Assembly (NCBI GenBank): GCA_945877175.1
Contig: CAMCRC010000002.1
Location: 40,715-104,714, forward strand
Source of the DNA: Klebsiella pneumoniae
GTDB taxonomy: Bacteria > Pseudomonadota > Gammaproteobacteria > Pseudomonadales > Pseudohongiellaceae
Length of the DNA stretch: 64,000 nt
Direction of reading: 5' to 3'
Shown: positions 21,571 through 30,280 of the stretch, piece after piece
Layout of the letters: each line of letters starts with the position of its first letter
Numbering within the stretch: the stretch's first letter is position 1
Program-made: the position numbers and the translations under genes
The notes under the pieces: model-generated
Told to the model about the DNA's origin: nothing
Seen by the model: only the letters and a program-made list of their open reading frames with translations
Databases searched by the model: none

Positions 21571-21786
21571 ATGACAGACGAAAAATTTACCATGCTGGAT
21601 CAAAAGATTGATGCGCTTATCGAGCTGTGTGCCACGATGAAGCGGGAAAATCAGCTGCTGAGAGCGAACGAGCATAACTGGCACTCAGAACGCCAGCAAC
21701 TGGTCGAAACCAACAAACTGGCCAAGACCCGTCTTGAGTCCGTCCTGAACAGACTCAAATCTCTGGAGCAGTCACAGTCTTCCTGA
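21571..21786 (+). CDS. small coiled-coil protein, TIGR02449/ZapB-like
   Basis: A 71-residue fully helical protein (MTDEKFTMLDQKIDAL...) with heptad-like leucines through most of its length. It matches the TIGR02449 family normally encoded just upstream of zapA. Its coiled-coil nature and neighbourhood suggest a partner of cell-division assembly, by analogy with ZapB; that is inference. I use the ATG at 21571 because family proteins begin MTDE; the ATG at 21541 would add ten residues. The preceding promoter TTGACC-N17-TATAGT fits this transcription unit. The gene is 61 bp before zapA. Confidence 0.75.
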   Translation: MTDEKFTMLDQKIDALIELCATMKRENQLLRANEHNWHSERQQLVETNKLAKTRLESVLNRLKSLEQSQSS

Positions 21787-21847
21787 GGGGCTGGTCCCAC
21801 TTTCCTGCTCAACTGTCACACGCTTCACCCTGACCAAGAGAGATCGC

Positions 21848-22174
21848 ATGAACGCAGAAGAAAATGTTCCCGGCACCGTAGTGGTCAGAATTCTCGACAA
21901 GGAGTATCAGGTCAGCTGTCCGCCTTCGGAACAGGAAGCCCTTCTGAAGTCTGCCCGCTACCTCGATGAGAACATGCGCAAGATCAAGGGTCGCGGCAAT
22001 ATTCATGGCCTCGAGAAAATTTCCGTGATGGCCGCATTGAACATCACACATGAAATGTTGAGCAAAAGTTTGCAGCTCAACGAGAGCCGTCATCAGAACG
22101 CACAGCAGATCAAATATCTTGAAGACAAGCTCGATCGCAGCCTGCAGGCCAATCGTCAGATTGAAATAAGCTGA
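21848..22174 (+). CDS. zapA: cell division protein ZapA
   Basis: A 108-residue ZapA homologue. ZapA binds FtsZ and promotes Z-ring bundling through a helical tetramer. The N-terminal part (VVVRILDKEYQVSCPPSEQEALLKSA, shown as VRILDKEYQVSCP) is the family head domain, and the C-terminal ~50 residues form the coiled coil (KYLEDKLDRSLQAN). GAGAGA stands about six bases before the ATG. The order zapA then 6S RNA then cycloligase is the classic gammaproteobacterial arrangement, which supports the call. Confidence 0.93.
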   Translation: MNAEENVPGTVVVRILDKEYQVSCPPSEQEALLKSARYLDENMRKIKGRGNIHGLEKISVMAALNITHEMLSKSLQLNESRHQNAQQIKYLEDKLDRSLQANRQIEIS

Positions 22175-22204
22175 TCGTATTGAGACAAAAAACTTTTCCA
22201 GGCT

Positions 22205-22236
22205 TTGTCGATCGGCTTTTCCAAGTGCTATATACT
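22205..22236 (+). promoter_or_regulatory. candidate promoter for 6S RNA
   Basis: TATATACT (22229-22236) provides a -10 just upstream of the 6S closing stem, and a weaker TTGTCG lies about 18 bp before it. The predicted start near 22241-22243 matches the 5' end deduced from folding. Confidence 0.55.
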
Positions 22237-22240
22237 CGGG

Positions 22241-22430
22241 TCCGAGTTACCTAGAGCATTAGCCAGTCAAAAGTGTTCTTGAGCCGATATCTGTTAACCT
22301 GGAGGCTCCTCGCCAGGTGCTGTTGTGCATGTCCGCCCGACGGAAAGCCTTATGCACCTCTGGAGTCACCACCTGAACCTTGGGTTCAGGACTATTTTGG
22401 TAGCGGTGCTCCGGGTAACTTCATTCTCTC
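22241..22430 (+). ncRNA. ssrS: 6S RNA
   Basis: About 190 bases between zapA and the 5-formyl-THF cycloligase gene, the standard location of ssrS. The ends pair to close the molecule (GAGTTACCTAGAGC with GCTCCGGGTAACT, allowing G-U), and the conserved 3' hairpin CCTGAACC TT GGGTTCAGG is perfect at about 22372-22390, matching the E. coli CCTTGAACCGGGGTTCAAGG element. 6S RNA mimics an open promoter and binds sigma70-RNA polymerase in stationary phase. Ends are estimated to within about 10 bases. Confidence 0.9.
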
Positions 22431-22445
22431 TTTCCTGCCAGTGTC

Positions 22446-23045
22446 ATGACTCCTCACGAGCGCGCCAGTCTTCGCAAATCCCTGCGTCATGCTCGACGCT
22501 CTCTGAGCCTGCGCGAACAGAATGATGCGGCCGTCGCGCTGCACAATGCACTGGCTGACCAACGCTTCTTCCGATCCGCAAAGCGTCTTGCTTTCTACCT
22601 TGCCAACGATGGCGAAATCGATCCGTCTCTGCTGTTTGCCGCCGCACTCGCACGCGGACAACACTGTTTCCTTCCGCTGCTGCACCCGTTCGGTCAGAAC
22701 CGTCTGCTGTTCGTGCGCTATCGCCAGGATGACTCTCTGCGCCGCAATCGCTGGGGAATCCTGGAGCCGCGCCTGCAGGCACGCAGGCGGGTGCCGGCCC
22801 GCACGCTGGATGTGGTCCTTGTGCCGCTGGTGGGCTTCGATGCACAGGGCAACCGGCTGGGAATGGGCAAAGGCTTCTATGACAGGACGTTCAGTTTCCG
22901 GGCCGCTGCACGGCGCCGCCGGCCACTGCTGGTGGGGCTGGCTCATGAATGTCAGCGGGTGGAGAATCTCGGGAGTCAGGCGTGGGATGTCCGGATGGAC
23001 AGAATCGTGAGTGACAAGCAGAGTTATCAGCCGAAGCCGACATGA
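22446..23045 (+). CDS. fau: 5-formyltetrahydrofolate cyclo-ligase
   Basis: A 199-residue enzyme that converts 5-formyl-THF to 5,10-methenyl-THF using ATP. The N-terminal basic helix (RASLRKSLRHARRSLS) is typical, and the folate/ATP-binding motif VPLVGFDAQGNRLGMGKGFYDRTF occurs in the C-terminal third (partial: RLGMGKGFYDRTF). It sits directly after 6S RNA, as in E. coli ygfA. A functional link to the glycine cleavage operon of this window is possible, since GCV feeds the same one-carbon pool; this is context only. Confidence 0.93.
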   Translation: MTPHERASLRKSLRHARRSLSLREQNDAAVALHNALADQRFFRSAKRLAFYLANDGEIDPSLLFAAALARGQHCFLPLLHPFGQNRLLFVRYRQDDSLRRNRWGILEPRLQARRRVPARTLDVVLVPLVGFDAQGNRLGMGKGFYDRTFSFRAAARRRRPLLVGLAHECQRVENLGSQAWDVRMDRIVSDKQSYQPKPT

Positions 23046-23092
23046 AGAACGCGCCCGCTGAGACAGGGGACGGCGGAATCAGGAGCCTTGAG

Positions 23093-23185
23093 TCAGAGCA
23101 ATCCGCTCTGTACGACGCCGCTGGCAAGCACGCCCAACGCAAACAGGACGACGACCACCATCAGCATGTCTGGTTTCTTGTTCAT
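23093..23185 (-). CDS. 30-residue single-helix membrane microprotein
   Basis: A short frame on the minus strand, ATG at 23185 and TGA at 23093. It reads MNKKPDMLMVVVVLFALGVL followed by ASGVVQSGLL: a basic, polar head, one hydrophobic helix of about 20 residues and a short tail. A GGAAAG stands about 13 bases upstream. The MNKKPD-x(2)-(V/L)-rich pattern agrees with short conserved proteins I have seen in related Gammaproteobacteria, which raises confidence, but no family name is known to me. It sits between fau and imuA in an otherwise empty ~370-bp stretch and is likely an inner-membrane anchor or regulator. Confidence 0.6.
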   Translation of the reverse strand: MNKKPDMLMVVVVLFALGVLASGVVQSGLL

Positions 23186-23390
23186 GAATTATTCATCTTT
23201 CCAGTCTATTGAGATTGTTATTTGAGAAGCATGTTCAGCTAATCAGGCTAAGGTGCTGAAGATTAATACAATATTTTCTGCATGACAATCACGAAAATGG
23301 CGGAAATTCAAATACTTTCCGCAGGTTGGAAGCTGTTCTCAGAATGATCCCCTGCTGGCGCCTCGCCAGAGTGCTTGTGAGGCGAAAGAA

Positions 23391-23410
23391 TACTGGTAAT
23401 ATATACAGTA
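23391..23410 (+). promoter_or_regulatory. LexA (SOS) box upstream of imuA
   Basis: TACTGGTAATATATACAGTA is a near-perfect gammaproteobacterial LexA box (CTG-N10-CAG). It lies immediately before the imuA start at 23413, so LexA binding would cover the promoter or translation start. This is the standard control of imuA-imuB cassettes. Confidence 0.92.
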
Positions 23411-23412
23411 TC

Positions 23413-24054
23413 ATGCCGACCTCCGATACCGATCACCGCCTTCTTTCACTGCTTCACACACCCGGATTGTGGCGGGGCAGTGAGCACCCGTGTTCCGAGT
23501 CAGGGATCACTGACCCGGGGCTGAGCACCGGCTTTCCCGGCCTGGATGCCTGTCTGCCATGGCAGGGTTGGCCAGCCGCCGCGCTGGTGGAAATCATCAC
23601 GCCGCAGTGGGGCATTGGAGAGCTGCAGCTGGTGCTTCCTCTGCTGCGCCGCCTGAGCCAGCAGGGCAGAATGAGCCTGTGGTTCGCTCCTCCATGTTCA
23701 CCCTACGCCCCGGCGCTGCTGGCGTCCGGGGTCGACCCGGCCTGCCTGTACGTCGTTTCGGCGGCCCCGGCACAAACGCTGTGGGGCATCGAGAAAGCAC
23801 TGCAGGACGCAAGCTGCGCCCTGGTGCTGGCCTGGCCCGGGCGACTGAACAGCAGGCAGATCCGTCGTCTGCAGCTGGCGGCAAGCACGGGCCGCACACT
23901 CGGCATCCTGTTCCATCACACCCCCTTGCGCCAATCCGCTGCCGTCCTGCGTCTGCGGGTGGATGCCACCGCCCAGGGCCTGCGGGTCGAGGTGCTCAAG
24001 GCGCGGGGCAGCTACCGGCAGGACACGGTGGCTGTCACCAGGGGACAGCCATGA
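23413..24054 (+). CDS. imuA: translesion synthesis accessory protein ImuA (SulA/RecA-like)
   Basis: A 213-residue ImuA. It has the RecA/SulA-like core of this family (STGFPGLDACLPWQGWP, then GIGELQLVLPLLRRL, ALLASGVDPACLYVV and LQLAASTGRTLGILF). It assists ImuB and the DnaE2 polymerase in damage-induced mutagenesis. I start it at ATG 23413, three bases after the LexA box; a start at 23326 would put the box inside the coding region. The stop overlaps the imuB start (ATGA), so translation is coupled. LexA control is direct from sequence. Confidence 0.88.
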   Translation: MPTSDTDHRLLSLLHTPGLWRGSEHPCSESGITDPGLSTGFPGLDACLPWQGWPAAALVEIITPQWGIGELQLVLPLLRRLSQQGRMSLWFAPPCSPYAPALLASGVDPACLYVVSAAPAQTLWGIEKALQDASCALVLAWPGRLNSRQIRRLQLAASTGRTLGILFHHTPLRQSAAVLRLRVDATAQGLRVEVLKARGSYRQDTVAVTRGQP

Positions 24055-25496
24055 CAGGACGTCTCTATCAATTGCCCCTGACAGGCAAGCCACAACGCCC
24101 ACTGCGCCTGGCCCAGCGGCGGGCGGCACAGGCCGAAGCGCCTGAAGCCGGCCTCGCAGCCCGCCAGACGCCCCTGTGGTACGCAGTTGCCCTTCCCCAG
24201 CTGCTGGGCATTCCCGACGAACAGTCCCGCAAGGACAGACTGACCCTGCTTGCTGATCGCCTGGGCACACTGAGTGCCACCGTCAGCGTGGAGGCGCCGG
24301 ACTGTCTGGTTTTCGAGGCCCGCAGTTCGTTGCGCTATTTCGGGGGCATCGGCAAGCTCCGTGCTCTGCTGCAGCAGCTGCTGGAGCCTGTGTTGAGTGA
24401 GTGGGGACTTCCTGTCAGCGTTCATCACGCCGCCAGTCCCACGCCAGCTGCCAGCCTGCTGCTGGCGCGGGCGGGATGCAATCTGCTGATCCACCGCAAG
24501 GAGAATCTGCGCTCCGCACTGGGCAGGCTGTCTGTGCAGAGCCTGTCCATGCCTGTCAGCCGCCGCCGGCAACTGCACGCCAGCGGGCTGCGGTCCCTGC
24601 GGGATGTCTGGCGGCTTCCCGGTCACGCGCTGGGACAACGCTTCGGCACCCAGTTCCTGCGCCAGCTCGACCAGTGTCTGGGACGCATTGCCTCGCCGGT
24701 CAGGACGTACCAGAGCCCGCCGCGCTTCAACAGCAGCCTTGAGTTCGAATACGCGGTGGAAACTACCCAGCGCCTGCTGCCTGCCGTTGAAGAACTGCTT
24801 GAGCGGCTCTGCTCCTTCCTGCGGGCACGGGATCTGAGCACGCTGCACCTGCATCTGAGCCTGCTGCATGAATCGCAGTCCCCCACTCTTCTGACGCTGG
24901 ACATGCGGCATGCCGGGCGTGCCGAGGCGCCTCTGTTGCTGCTGCTCGAGACACGGTTGAGCACCCTGGCACTGCCAGCGCCCGTCAGCGGCATGCAGCT
25001 GGAGGCCTGGCGGTTCAAGGCGACCTCGGGAAGCAGTCATTCACTTGCAGGCTTTGTGACGGAAGGCACAGGCCGCAGCGCGCCGCGGGAAGCCATTGCG
25101 CCGCTGCTGACCCTCTTGCAGGCCAGACTGGGTGACGCCGCCGTGCGCAGTCTGCAATGCCATGAGGAACACTGTCCGGAGCATGCTGCCGGGCAGGCTG
25201 TCTGTGGCCAGGAGCAGGGCGAGCCCGGGTCTGGTCAGACAGAAACACTGCAGGCACGCCGGCCTTGCTGGCTGCTGCCGGAACCGGTGCTGCTGCGCCA
25301 GGACAACAACCGGCTGTTCTATCGCGGCAGCCTGCGCCTGCGCAGCGGCCCGGAGCGCATCGAGACACGCTGGTGGACGGGCCAGGAGGTGTGTCGTGAC
25401 TACTATGTCGCAGACAACGCGCGGGGCATGCGCTTGTGGATTTTTCACGAGCGGGAGGGGGAGAGGAGGTGGTTTCTGCATGGGATTTTTGATTGA
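24051..25496 (+). CDS. imuB: translesion synthesis protein ImuB (inactive Y-family polymerase fold)
   Basis: A 481-residue ImuB: a Y-family polymerase scaffold with palm, finger and little-finger parts followed by the ImuB-specific C-terminal region ending RDYYVADNARGMRLWIFHER...WFLHGIFD. The usual catalytic acidic residues are absent: the DxD position reads AVALPQ, and the SxDE site is replaced by PDCLVFEARSSLRYF, so it should be non-catalytic and act as an adaptor between DnaE2 and the beta clamp. An N-terminal YQLPLTG could resemble a clamp-binding QLxL motif. It starts in an ATGA overlap with imuA. Confidence 0.92.
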   Translation: MTGRLYQLPLTGKPQRPLRLAQRRAAQAEAPEAGLAARQTPLWYAVALPQLLGIPDEQSRKDRLTLLADRLGTLSATVSVEAPDCLVFEARSSLRYFGGIGKLRALLQQLLEPVLSEWGLPVSVHHAASPTPAASLLLARAGCNLLIHRKENLRSALGRLSVQSLSMPVSRRRQLHASGLRSLRDVWRLPGHALGQRFGTQFLRQLDQCLGRIASPVRTYQSPPRFNSSLEFEYAVETTQRLLPAVEELLERLCSFLRARDLSTLHLHLSLLHESQSPTLLTLDMRHAGRAEAPLLLLLETRLSTLALPAPVSGMQLEAWRFKATSGSSHSLAGFVTEGTGRSAPREAIAPLLTLLQARLGDAAVRSLQCHEEHCPEHAAGQAVCGQEQGEPGSGQTETLQARRPCWLLPEPVLLRQDNNRLFYRGSLRLRSGPERIETRWWTGQEVCRDYYVADNARGMRLWIFHEREGERRWFLHGIFD

Positions 25497-25589
25497 GAAG
25501 CGGGCATGCAATTGATGCCATGCATCGAGTCATGTTCAGAGCCTCTGGCGGAGCCGAGTCGCGCCTATCCCCTCCCGGCACCGACCCCA

Positions 25590-28500
25590 TCAGCAAAAAT
25601 CCCGCGACCGCAGGGACATCTGCGCCAGCCAGCCACTCAGGTCCACCAGCTCTGACGCAATCACATGCACCACCCCCTCGCTGATCTGCAGCGTGCCAGC
25701 CACCCCCAGCAGGCGCGCCTCCCGCACCATGCGTGGCTGCCGGGCCGAAAGCGCCGGCCACACCACCAGGTTCAGGAAGCCCGTCTCGTCCTCCAGCGTC
25801 ACGAAGGTCACCCCCGAGGCCGTCTGCGGCCGCTGCCGCGAGGTGACGATGCCCGCCACCTTTACCCGCGCGCCATTGGACAACAGCGCCAGGCTGTCGG
25901 CCGTGCGTACCTGGAAACCCTGCAGATGCTCGCGGAACAGCGCCAGCGGATGCCGGCGCAGCGTCAGCCCGACGCTGTTGTAGTCGGCGATGATGTCCTG
26001 GGACTCCGAGGGCTTCGGCAGCAACAGGGCCACCTGTGCTCCGGCGCCCGGCCAGGCCGCTTCCGGCTCCACCGCAGCCGCCGCGAACAGCGGCAGCTTT
26101 TCCTCATAGCCCGCCACGTCCCAGAAGGCCCGGTGCCGGTCACTGGCAAGCCCCCGCAGCGCATCGGCGGCCGCCAGACTCTCGCGGTCGCCCCGGTCGA
26201 TGCCCGTGCGCTCCACCAAGGTCTGCACGCAGCGGAACGGTCCCCACTCACGCGCTTCGCTCAGACGCCGCGCCCCTTCGGCGGACAGCCCCTTTACCAG
26301 GCACAGGCCAAGCTGCAGGGCCGGGGCGTCGCCATCGCCACCCGCGAACACCAGCGTGCAGTCCAGCGCACTGTGATTGACGTCCACCGGCAGCACCGTC
26401 ACGCCATGGCGCTGCACGTCCTGCACCAGCTGCGACGCCGCATAGAACCCCATCGGCTGGCTGTTGAGCAGGGCACAGGTGAAGGCCGCCGGGTAATGAC
26501 ACTTCAGCCAAGACGAGACATAGGCCAGCAGGGCGAAACTGGCGGAGTGGGACTCGGGAAAGCCATAGTCGGCAAAGCCCTTGATCTGGCTGTAGATCTG
26601 CTGGGCAAACTGCTCGCTGTAGCCGCGCTCGCGCATGCCGGCCTTGAGCTTGTCCTGAAAGGGCTCCAGCCCGCCCTTCTTTTTCCAGGCCGCCATGGCA
26701 CGGCGCAGCTGATCCGCCTCGCCTCCGGTGAAGCCCGCCGCCACGATGGCCACCTTCATCACCTGCTCCTGGAAGATCGGCACGCCCAGGGTGCGCGCCA
26801 GCACCTCGCGGATGGCCTCGCTCGGGTAGCTCACGGCCTCACGGCCGCTGCGCCGCGCCAGGTAGGGGTGCACCATGTTGCCCTGAATCGGGCCGGGCCG
26901 GACGATGGCGATCTGGATCACCAGATCATAGTAATTGCGGGGTTTGAGCCGGGGCAGCATGCTCATCTGGGCGCGGGACTCGATCTGGAACACCCCCACC
27001 GTGTCGGCCGCGCAGAGCATGTCGTAGACCTGCGGGTCTTCCACGGGAACACCACTGAGCGTCAGCGGCGACAGGGCCGCCCGCGCCGGGTACGTGTTGA
27101 CCAGCGCAATGGCCTTGCGGATCGCGGTCAGCATCCCGAGCGCCAGCACGTCCACCTTGAGCAGGCCCAGAGCCTCCAGATCGTCCTTCTCCCACTGGAT
27201 CACCGTGCGGTCCTGCATCGCGGCATTTTCCACCGGCACCAGTTCGGACAGCGGGCCCTGACTGATGATGAAGCCACCCACGTGCTGGGAAAGATGGCGG
27301 GGAAAGCCCATCAAGCCTCGCACCAGCGTGACCAGCTGCTCCAGCCGCCCGGGCGGCAGCGCCAGGACCTCCACTTCGGGCCCGGTGACGATCTCCTGCC
27401 CGTACCAGTCCACCGACTTCGCCAGCACCTCCACCGCCCCGGCGCCAATGCCCAGCGCCCCCGCCACATCGCGGATGGCACTGCGCGCCCGGTAGCAGAT
27501 CACCGTGGCGGCCAGCGCGGCACGCTCCCTCCCGTACTTGCGGTAGATGTACTGAATGACTTCCTCGCGCCGGGAATGTTCGAAGTCCACGTCGATATCC
27601 GGCGGCTCGTCCCGCTCCTTCGACAGGAAACGTTCGAACAGCAGCTGCATGCGCGCCGGGTCGACGGCGGTGATGCCCAGGCAATAGCAGATCACCGAAT
27701 TGGCCGCCGAACCGCGCCCCTGGCACAGAATGCCCTGACTGCGGGCGAACACCACGATGTCGTGGACGGTGAGGAAGAAGTGCTCGTAGCGCAGCTCAGC
27801 CACCAGCGTCAGCTCCTTCTCCAGCAGCGCAAGCACTCGCTCCGACGGGCCTTCCGGCCAGCGCTCGGCCACCCCGCGCTCGGCAAGCGCACGCAGCCAG
27901 CTGCTGGCGGTGTGTCCGGCCGGCACCAGTTCATGGGGGTATTCGTAGCGCAGCTCCGCCAGCGAGAACTCACAGCGCTGAGCGATGCGCACACTTTCTG
28001 CAAGCAGCTGCGGGGGATAGAGCTTGGCAAGGCGCGTGCGCTGCCGCAGGTGCTGCTCGTTGTTGGGCGCTGCGGCGAAACCAAGGGTTTCCAAGGTGCG
28101 TCCCAGCCGGATGGCCGTCAGGGTGTCCAGCAGTGGTCGCCGCTCCGGCGCATGCATGCGCACGCCGCCACTGGCCACCAGGGGCAGCCCGAGCGTGGCG
28201 CCCAATGCCTGCAGCGAGGCCAGCCAGCGCCGGTCATTGCCCCGCAGCAGCAGCTCGACGGCAATCCACAGACGCTCCGGGAAACAGCCCTGCAGCCAGC
28301 GTCCGTCTTCCTCACTCAGAGCGCCGGGCGCCGGCACCCACAGGGCGAGACACTCCTCCAGCGGCACTTCCGCCAGCAAGTCGCGATCCAGGTGATAGCT
28401 GCCCTTGGCCGCCCGCCGCCGGGCCTGGGTGATGAGATGGGATATCTGGCCATAGGCACGCCGGTTCGGGGCCAGCAGCACCACGCGCAGCCCGTCCTCC

Positions 28501-28715
28501 AGCAGGAAATCACTGCCGATCAGCAACTTCAGCCCGGTGTCGCGTGCCGCCAGATGAGCACGCACAACGCCGCTCAGCGAGCATTCGTCGGTGAGCGCGA
28601 GGGCCGTATAGCCCAGCGCGTGGGCCTGCCGCACCAGCTCCTCAGGGAAAGAGGCGCCGTGCAGAAAGGTGAAATTGCTGAGGCAGTGCAGCTCAGCATA
28701 GGCGGGAGCGTTCAT
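25590..28715 (-). CDS. dnaE2: error-prone DNA polymerase III alpha subunit DnaE2
   Basis: A 1041-residue C-family polymerase. The N-terminal PHP domain begins YAELHCLSNFTFLHGAS, and the palm catalytic aspartates sit in PDIDVDFEH (D373, D375, D377). The C-terminal OB-fold (NGARVKVAGIVTSRQRP) is present, and the length fits DnaE2 (about 1040-1080) rather than replicative DnaE1 (about 1160). It copies damaged DNA together with ImuA/ImuB. It has its own LexA box just upstream. Unusually, it is convergent with imuAB instead of downstream in the same operon. Confidence 0.95.
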   Translation of the reverse strand: MNAPAYAELHCLSNFTFLHGASFPEELVRQAHALGYTALALTDECSLSGVVRAHLAARDTGLKLLIGSDFLLEDGLRVVLLAPNRRAYGQISHLITQARRRAAKGSYHLDRDLLAEVPLEECLALWVPAPGALSEEDGRWLQGCFPERLWIAVELLLRGNDRRWLASLQALGATLGLPLVASGGVRMHAPERRPLLDTLTAIRLGRTLETLGFAAAPNNEQHLRQRTRLAKLYPPQLLAESVRIAQRCEFSLAELRYEYPHELVPAGHTASSWLRALAERGVAERWPEGPSERVLALLEKELTLVAELRYEHFFLTVHDIVVFARSQGILCQGRGSAANSVICYCLGITAVDPARMQLLFERFLSKERDEPPDIDVDFEHSRREEVIQYIYRKYGRERAALAATVICYRARSAIRDVAGALGIGAGAVEVLAKSVDWYGQEIVTGPEVEVLALPPGRLEQLVTLVRGLMGFPRHLSQHVGGFIISQGPLSELVPVENAAMQDRTVIQWEKDDLEALGLLKVDVLALGMLTAIRKAIALVNTYPARAALSPLTLSGVPVEDPQVYDMLCAADTVGVFQIESRAQMSMLPRLKPRNYYDLVIQIAIVRPGPIQGNMVHPYLARRSGREAVSYPSEAIREVLARTLGVPIFQEQVMKVAIVAAGFTGGEADQLRRAMAAWKKKGGLEPFQDKLKAGMRERGYSEQFAQQIYSQIKGFADYGFPESHSASFALLAYVSSWLKCHYPAAFTCALLNSQPMGFYAASQLVQDVQRHGVTVLPVDVNHSALDCTLVFAGGDGDAPALQLGLCLVKGLSAEGARRLSEAREWGPFRCVQTLVERTGIDRGDRESLAAADALRGLASDRHRAFWDVAGYEEKLPLFAAAAVEPEAAWPGAGAQVALLLPKPSESQDIIADYNSVGLTLRRHPLALFREHLQGFQVRTADSLALLSNGARVKVAGIVTSRQRPQTASGVTFVTLEDETGFLNLVVWPALSARQPRMVREARLLGVAGTLQISEGVVHVIASELVDLSGWLAQMSLRSRDFC

Positions 28716-28731
28716 GGGGGGGACACAAGAA

Positions 28732-28751
28732 TACTGGTTTTATGTACAGTA
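28732..28751 (-). promoter_or_regulatory. LexA (SOS) box upstream of dnaE2
   Basis: TACTGGTTTTATGTACAGTA, again CTG-N10-CAG, ends 17 bp before the dnaE2 ATG. It has the same geometry as the imuA box, so the two transcription units of the mutasome are predicted to be induced together. Confidence 0.92.
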
Positions 28752-28780
28752 TTCTGTGCGCTCCCCCGGCGTCAAGCGGA

Positions 28781-30127
28781 TCAGAACTGATAAGTCATCT
28801 GGCTGTACCAGTACACGGTATCGCCACTGGCAGGGGCATTCGGGGCATCTTTCAGAAATTCACCCTTGCGCAGAAACGCCCCGCCCAGCTGCAACTGCAT
28901 GCCGTCGATCAGCGTAATGACCATGCGCGTGTCAATGTGCTGGCCGGCATAGTCGCCCGAACGACCTCTGCTGTCTCGCACCGCTGAGGCCGAGAAGGCA
29001 TCGCGGTCTGCCGCCAGCCACATGGCTTTGTAGTTCACAAAACCCGAAACACGAGGGCTGGCACGGTATTCCCAGCTCAGACCCGGTGCGACCAGATTGC
29101 TGCGGGTAATGGGACCATAAATGCCGGTGCCACCGAAATCGCCCTGCAGTGGACCAAACAGACTGTCGAAACGATTGCTGTAAGCATCCAGCGGACTCTC
29201 GTCGCCCGAAGCATAGTCGAACGTGCCATAAACACGGGATGTCCACGCGTTCTCGAACTGGAAGCCGATACGACCGTACAGCATGGAAGCACGGTGCTCC
29301 AGATCGCGCACATCCGCTGGCGAAGAGGAGGCGCGAACGGTGCCGTGCTGAAGCATGAGCTCGACTTCGTACAGCCACTGCCCGGGCGTGGCCGGTTTGA
29401 CGATGCGCATGCCGGCCACATTGAAATTGCGGTTGCGAGTGGCAAGATCGCGCTGATCGCCTTCCGTGAATCTGAACAGGAAGGCATCCATGTCGGGCAA
29501 CGCTCCGGGGGCCGCATAAGTCAGGCTGGCGCCGGTCAGACGGATGCCTGAGTACTGGCGGTCCAGGTCCTGTTTGTTGTCATCCAGATCGGCGAGTGTC
29601 GCAGGGAGCCTGTTCATCGGCATGACGGTGAAGGCCTGCACACGCCAGGCATTGTGGCGCCAGTCGCTGTGCAGGCCGGTAAAGCTGTTCTTGGTGTTGG
29701 GGTAGACACTGCGTCCGATCTGACGGCGGCCGGCAATATCCAGGGTCATGCGCCCTGCACGGACGGCAAGACTCTGGTTCTCACCTGCGCTTTGTCGCCA
29801 GCCTGCATAGGCCTGCAAGGGTTCCAGCGCATTCACATCGTCGGTGCCAAGTGGCGATCCTGCATCATCCAGCCAGGCGCGGGCATCCTCCAGCTCGACT
29901 TCGCCAAACCAGTTCTCCCCGCTGGCTTTGGCGCTCAGCAACAACAGAGATACCAGCATCTGATCAGTGCCCGAAGTGCCCGGGCGGAATGAGTCCTCCT
30001 GATGCTCGAAACGCAGTCGGTACGAGCCGCTCACATCAATCAGTGATGCTTCCGCCGCCATGAGCGCGGCGGGTCCGCAGAGCAGGAAGATGCCAACCAT
30101 AGCAGCAAGCAAGAGTATTCGGATCAT
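28781..30127 (-). CDS. alginate-export-family outer membrane beta-barrel protein
   Basis: A 448-residue protein with a signal peptide (MIRILLLAAMVGIFLLCG..AALMA) followed by a beta-barrel rich in alternating aromatic and polar strands, ending YWYSQMTYQF with a terminal aromatic as expected for BAM substrates. The features YRLRFEHQEDSFRPG and LQAYAGWRQSAG...LAVRAGRMTLDIAGRR match the AlgE/alginate-export porin family (partial motifs cited). No other alginate genes are visible here, so the substrate is open. The ORF stays open far upstream on this strand, antisense to mrcB; that part is not coding. Start ATG 30127, with 30145 possible. Confidence 0.85.
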   Translation of the reverse strand: MIRILLLAAMVGIFLLCGPAALMAAEASLIDVSGSYRLRFEHQEDSFRPGTSGTDQMLVSLLLLSAKASGENWFGEVELEDARAWLDDAGSPLGTDDVNALEPLQAYAGWRQSAGENQSLAVRAGRMTLDIAGRRQIGRSVYPNTKNSFTGLHSDWRHNAWRVQAFTVMPMNRLPATLADLDDNKQDLDRQYSGIRLTGASLTYAAPGALPDMDAFLFRFTEGDQRDLATRNRNFNVAGMRIVKPATPGQWLYEVELMLQHGTVRASSSPADVRDLEHRASMLYGRIGFQFENAWTSRVYGTFDYASGDESPLDAYSNRFDSLFGPLQGDFGGTGIYGPITRSNLVAPGLSWEYRASPRVSGFVNYKAMWLAADRDAFSASAVRDSRGRSGDYAGQHIDTRMVITLIDGMQLQLGGAFLRKGEFLKDAPNAPASGDTVYWYSQMTYQF

Positions 30128-30280
30128 GTTGTGACCTGCCTTCATTTTGTTTTGAGAAAGTGGAAAGGCTAACCAAAACAGAAGCCCGTGGCCATCTCTG
30201 AATGCTTCAGGATCTCTGCCGCAGCAAATTGTGCAGCATAAATGGCGGCTGTCCCGCTGCGAGTGCCATAATGCCCGCCC

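Noticed and set aside
25665..28790. 1041-codon open frame antisense to dnaE2
   Set aside because: Its composition (Gln-, Arg-, His-rich with no domains) is that of a shadow frame on the opposite strand of a real gene.
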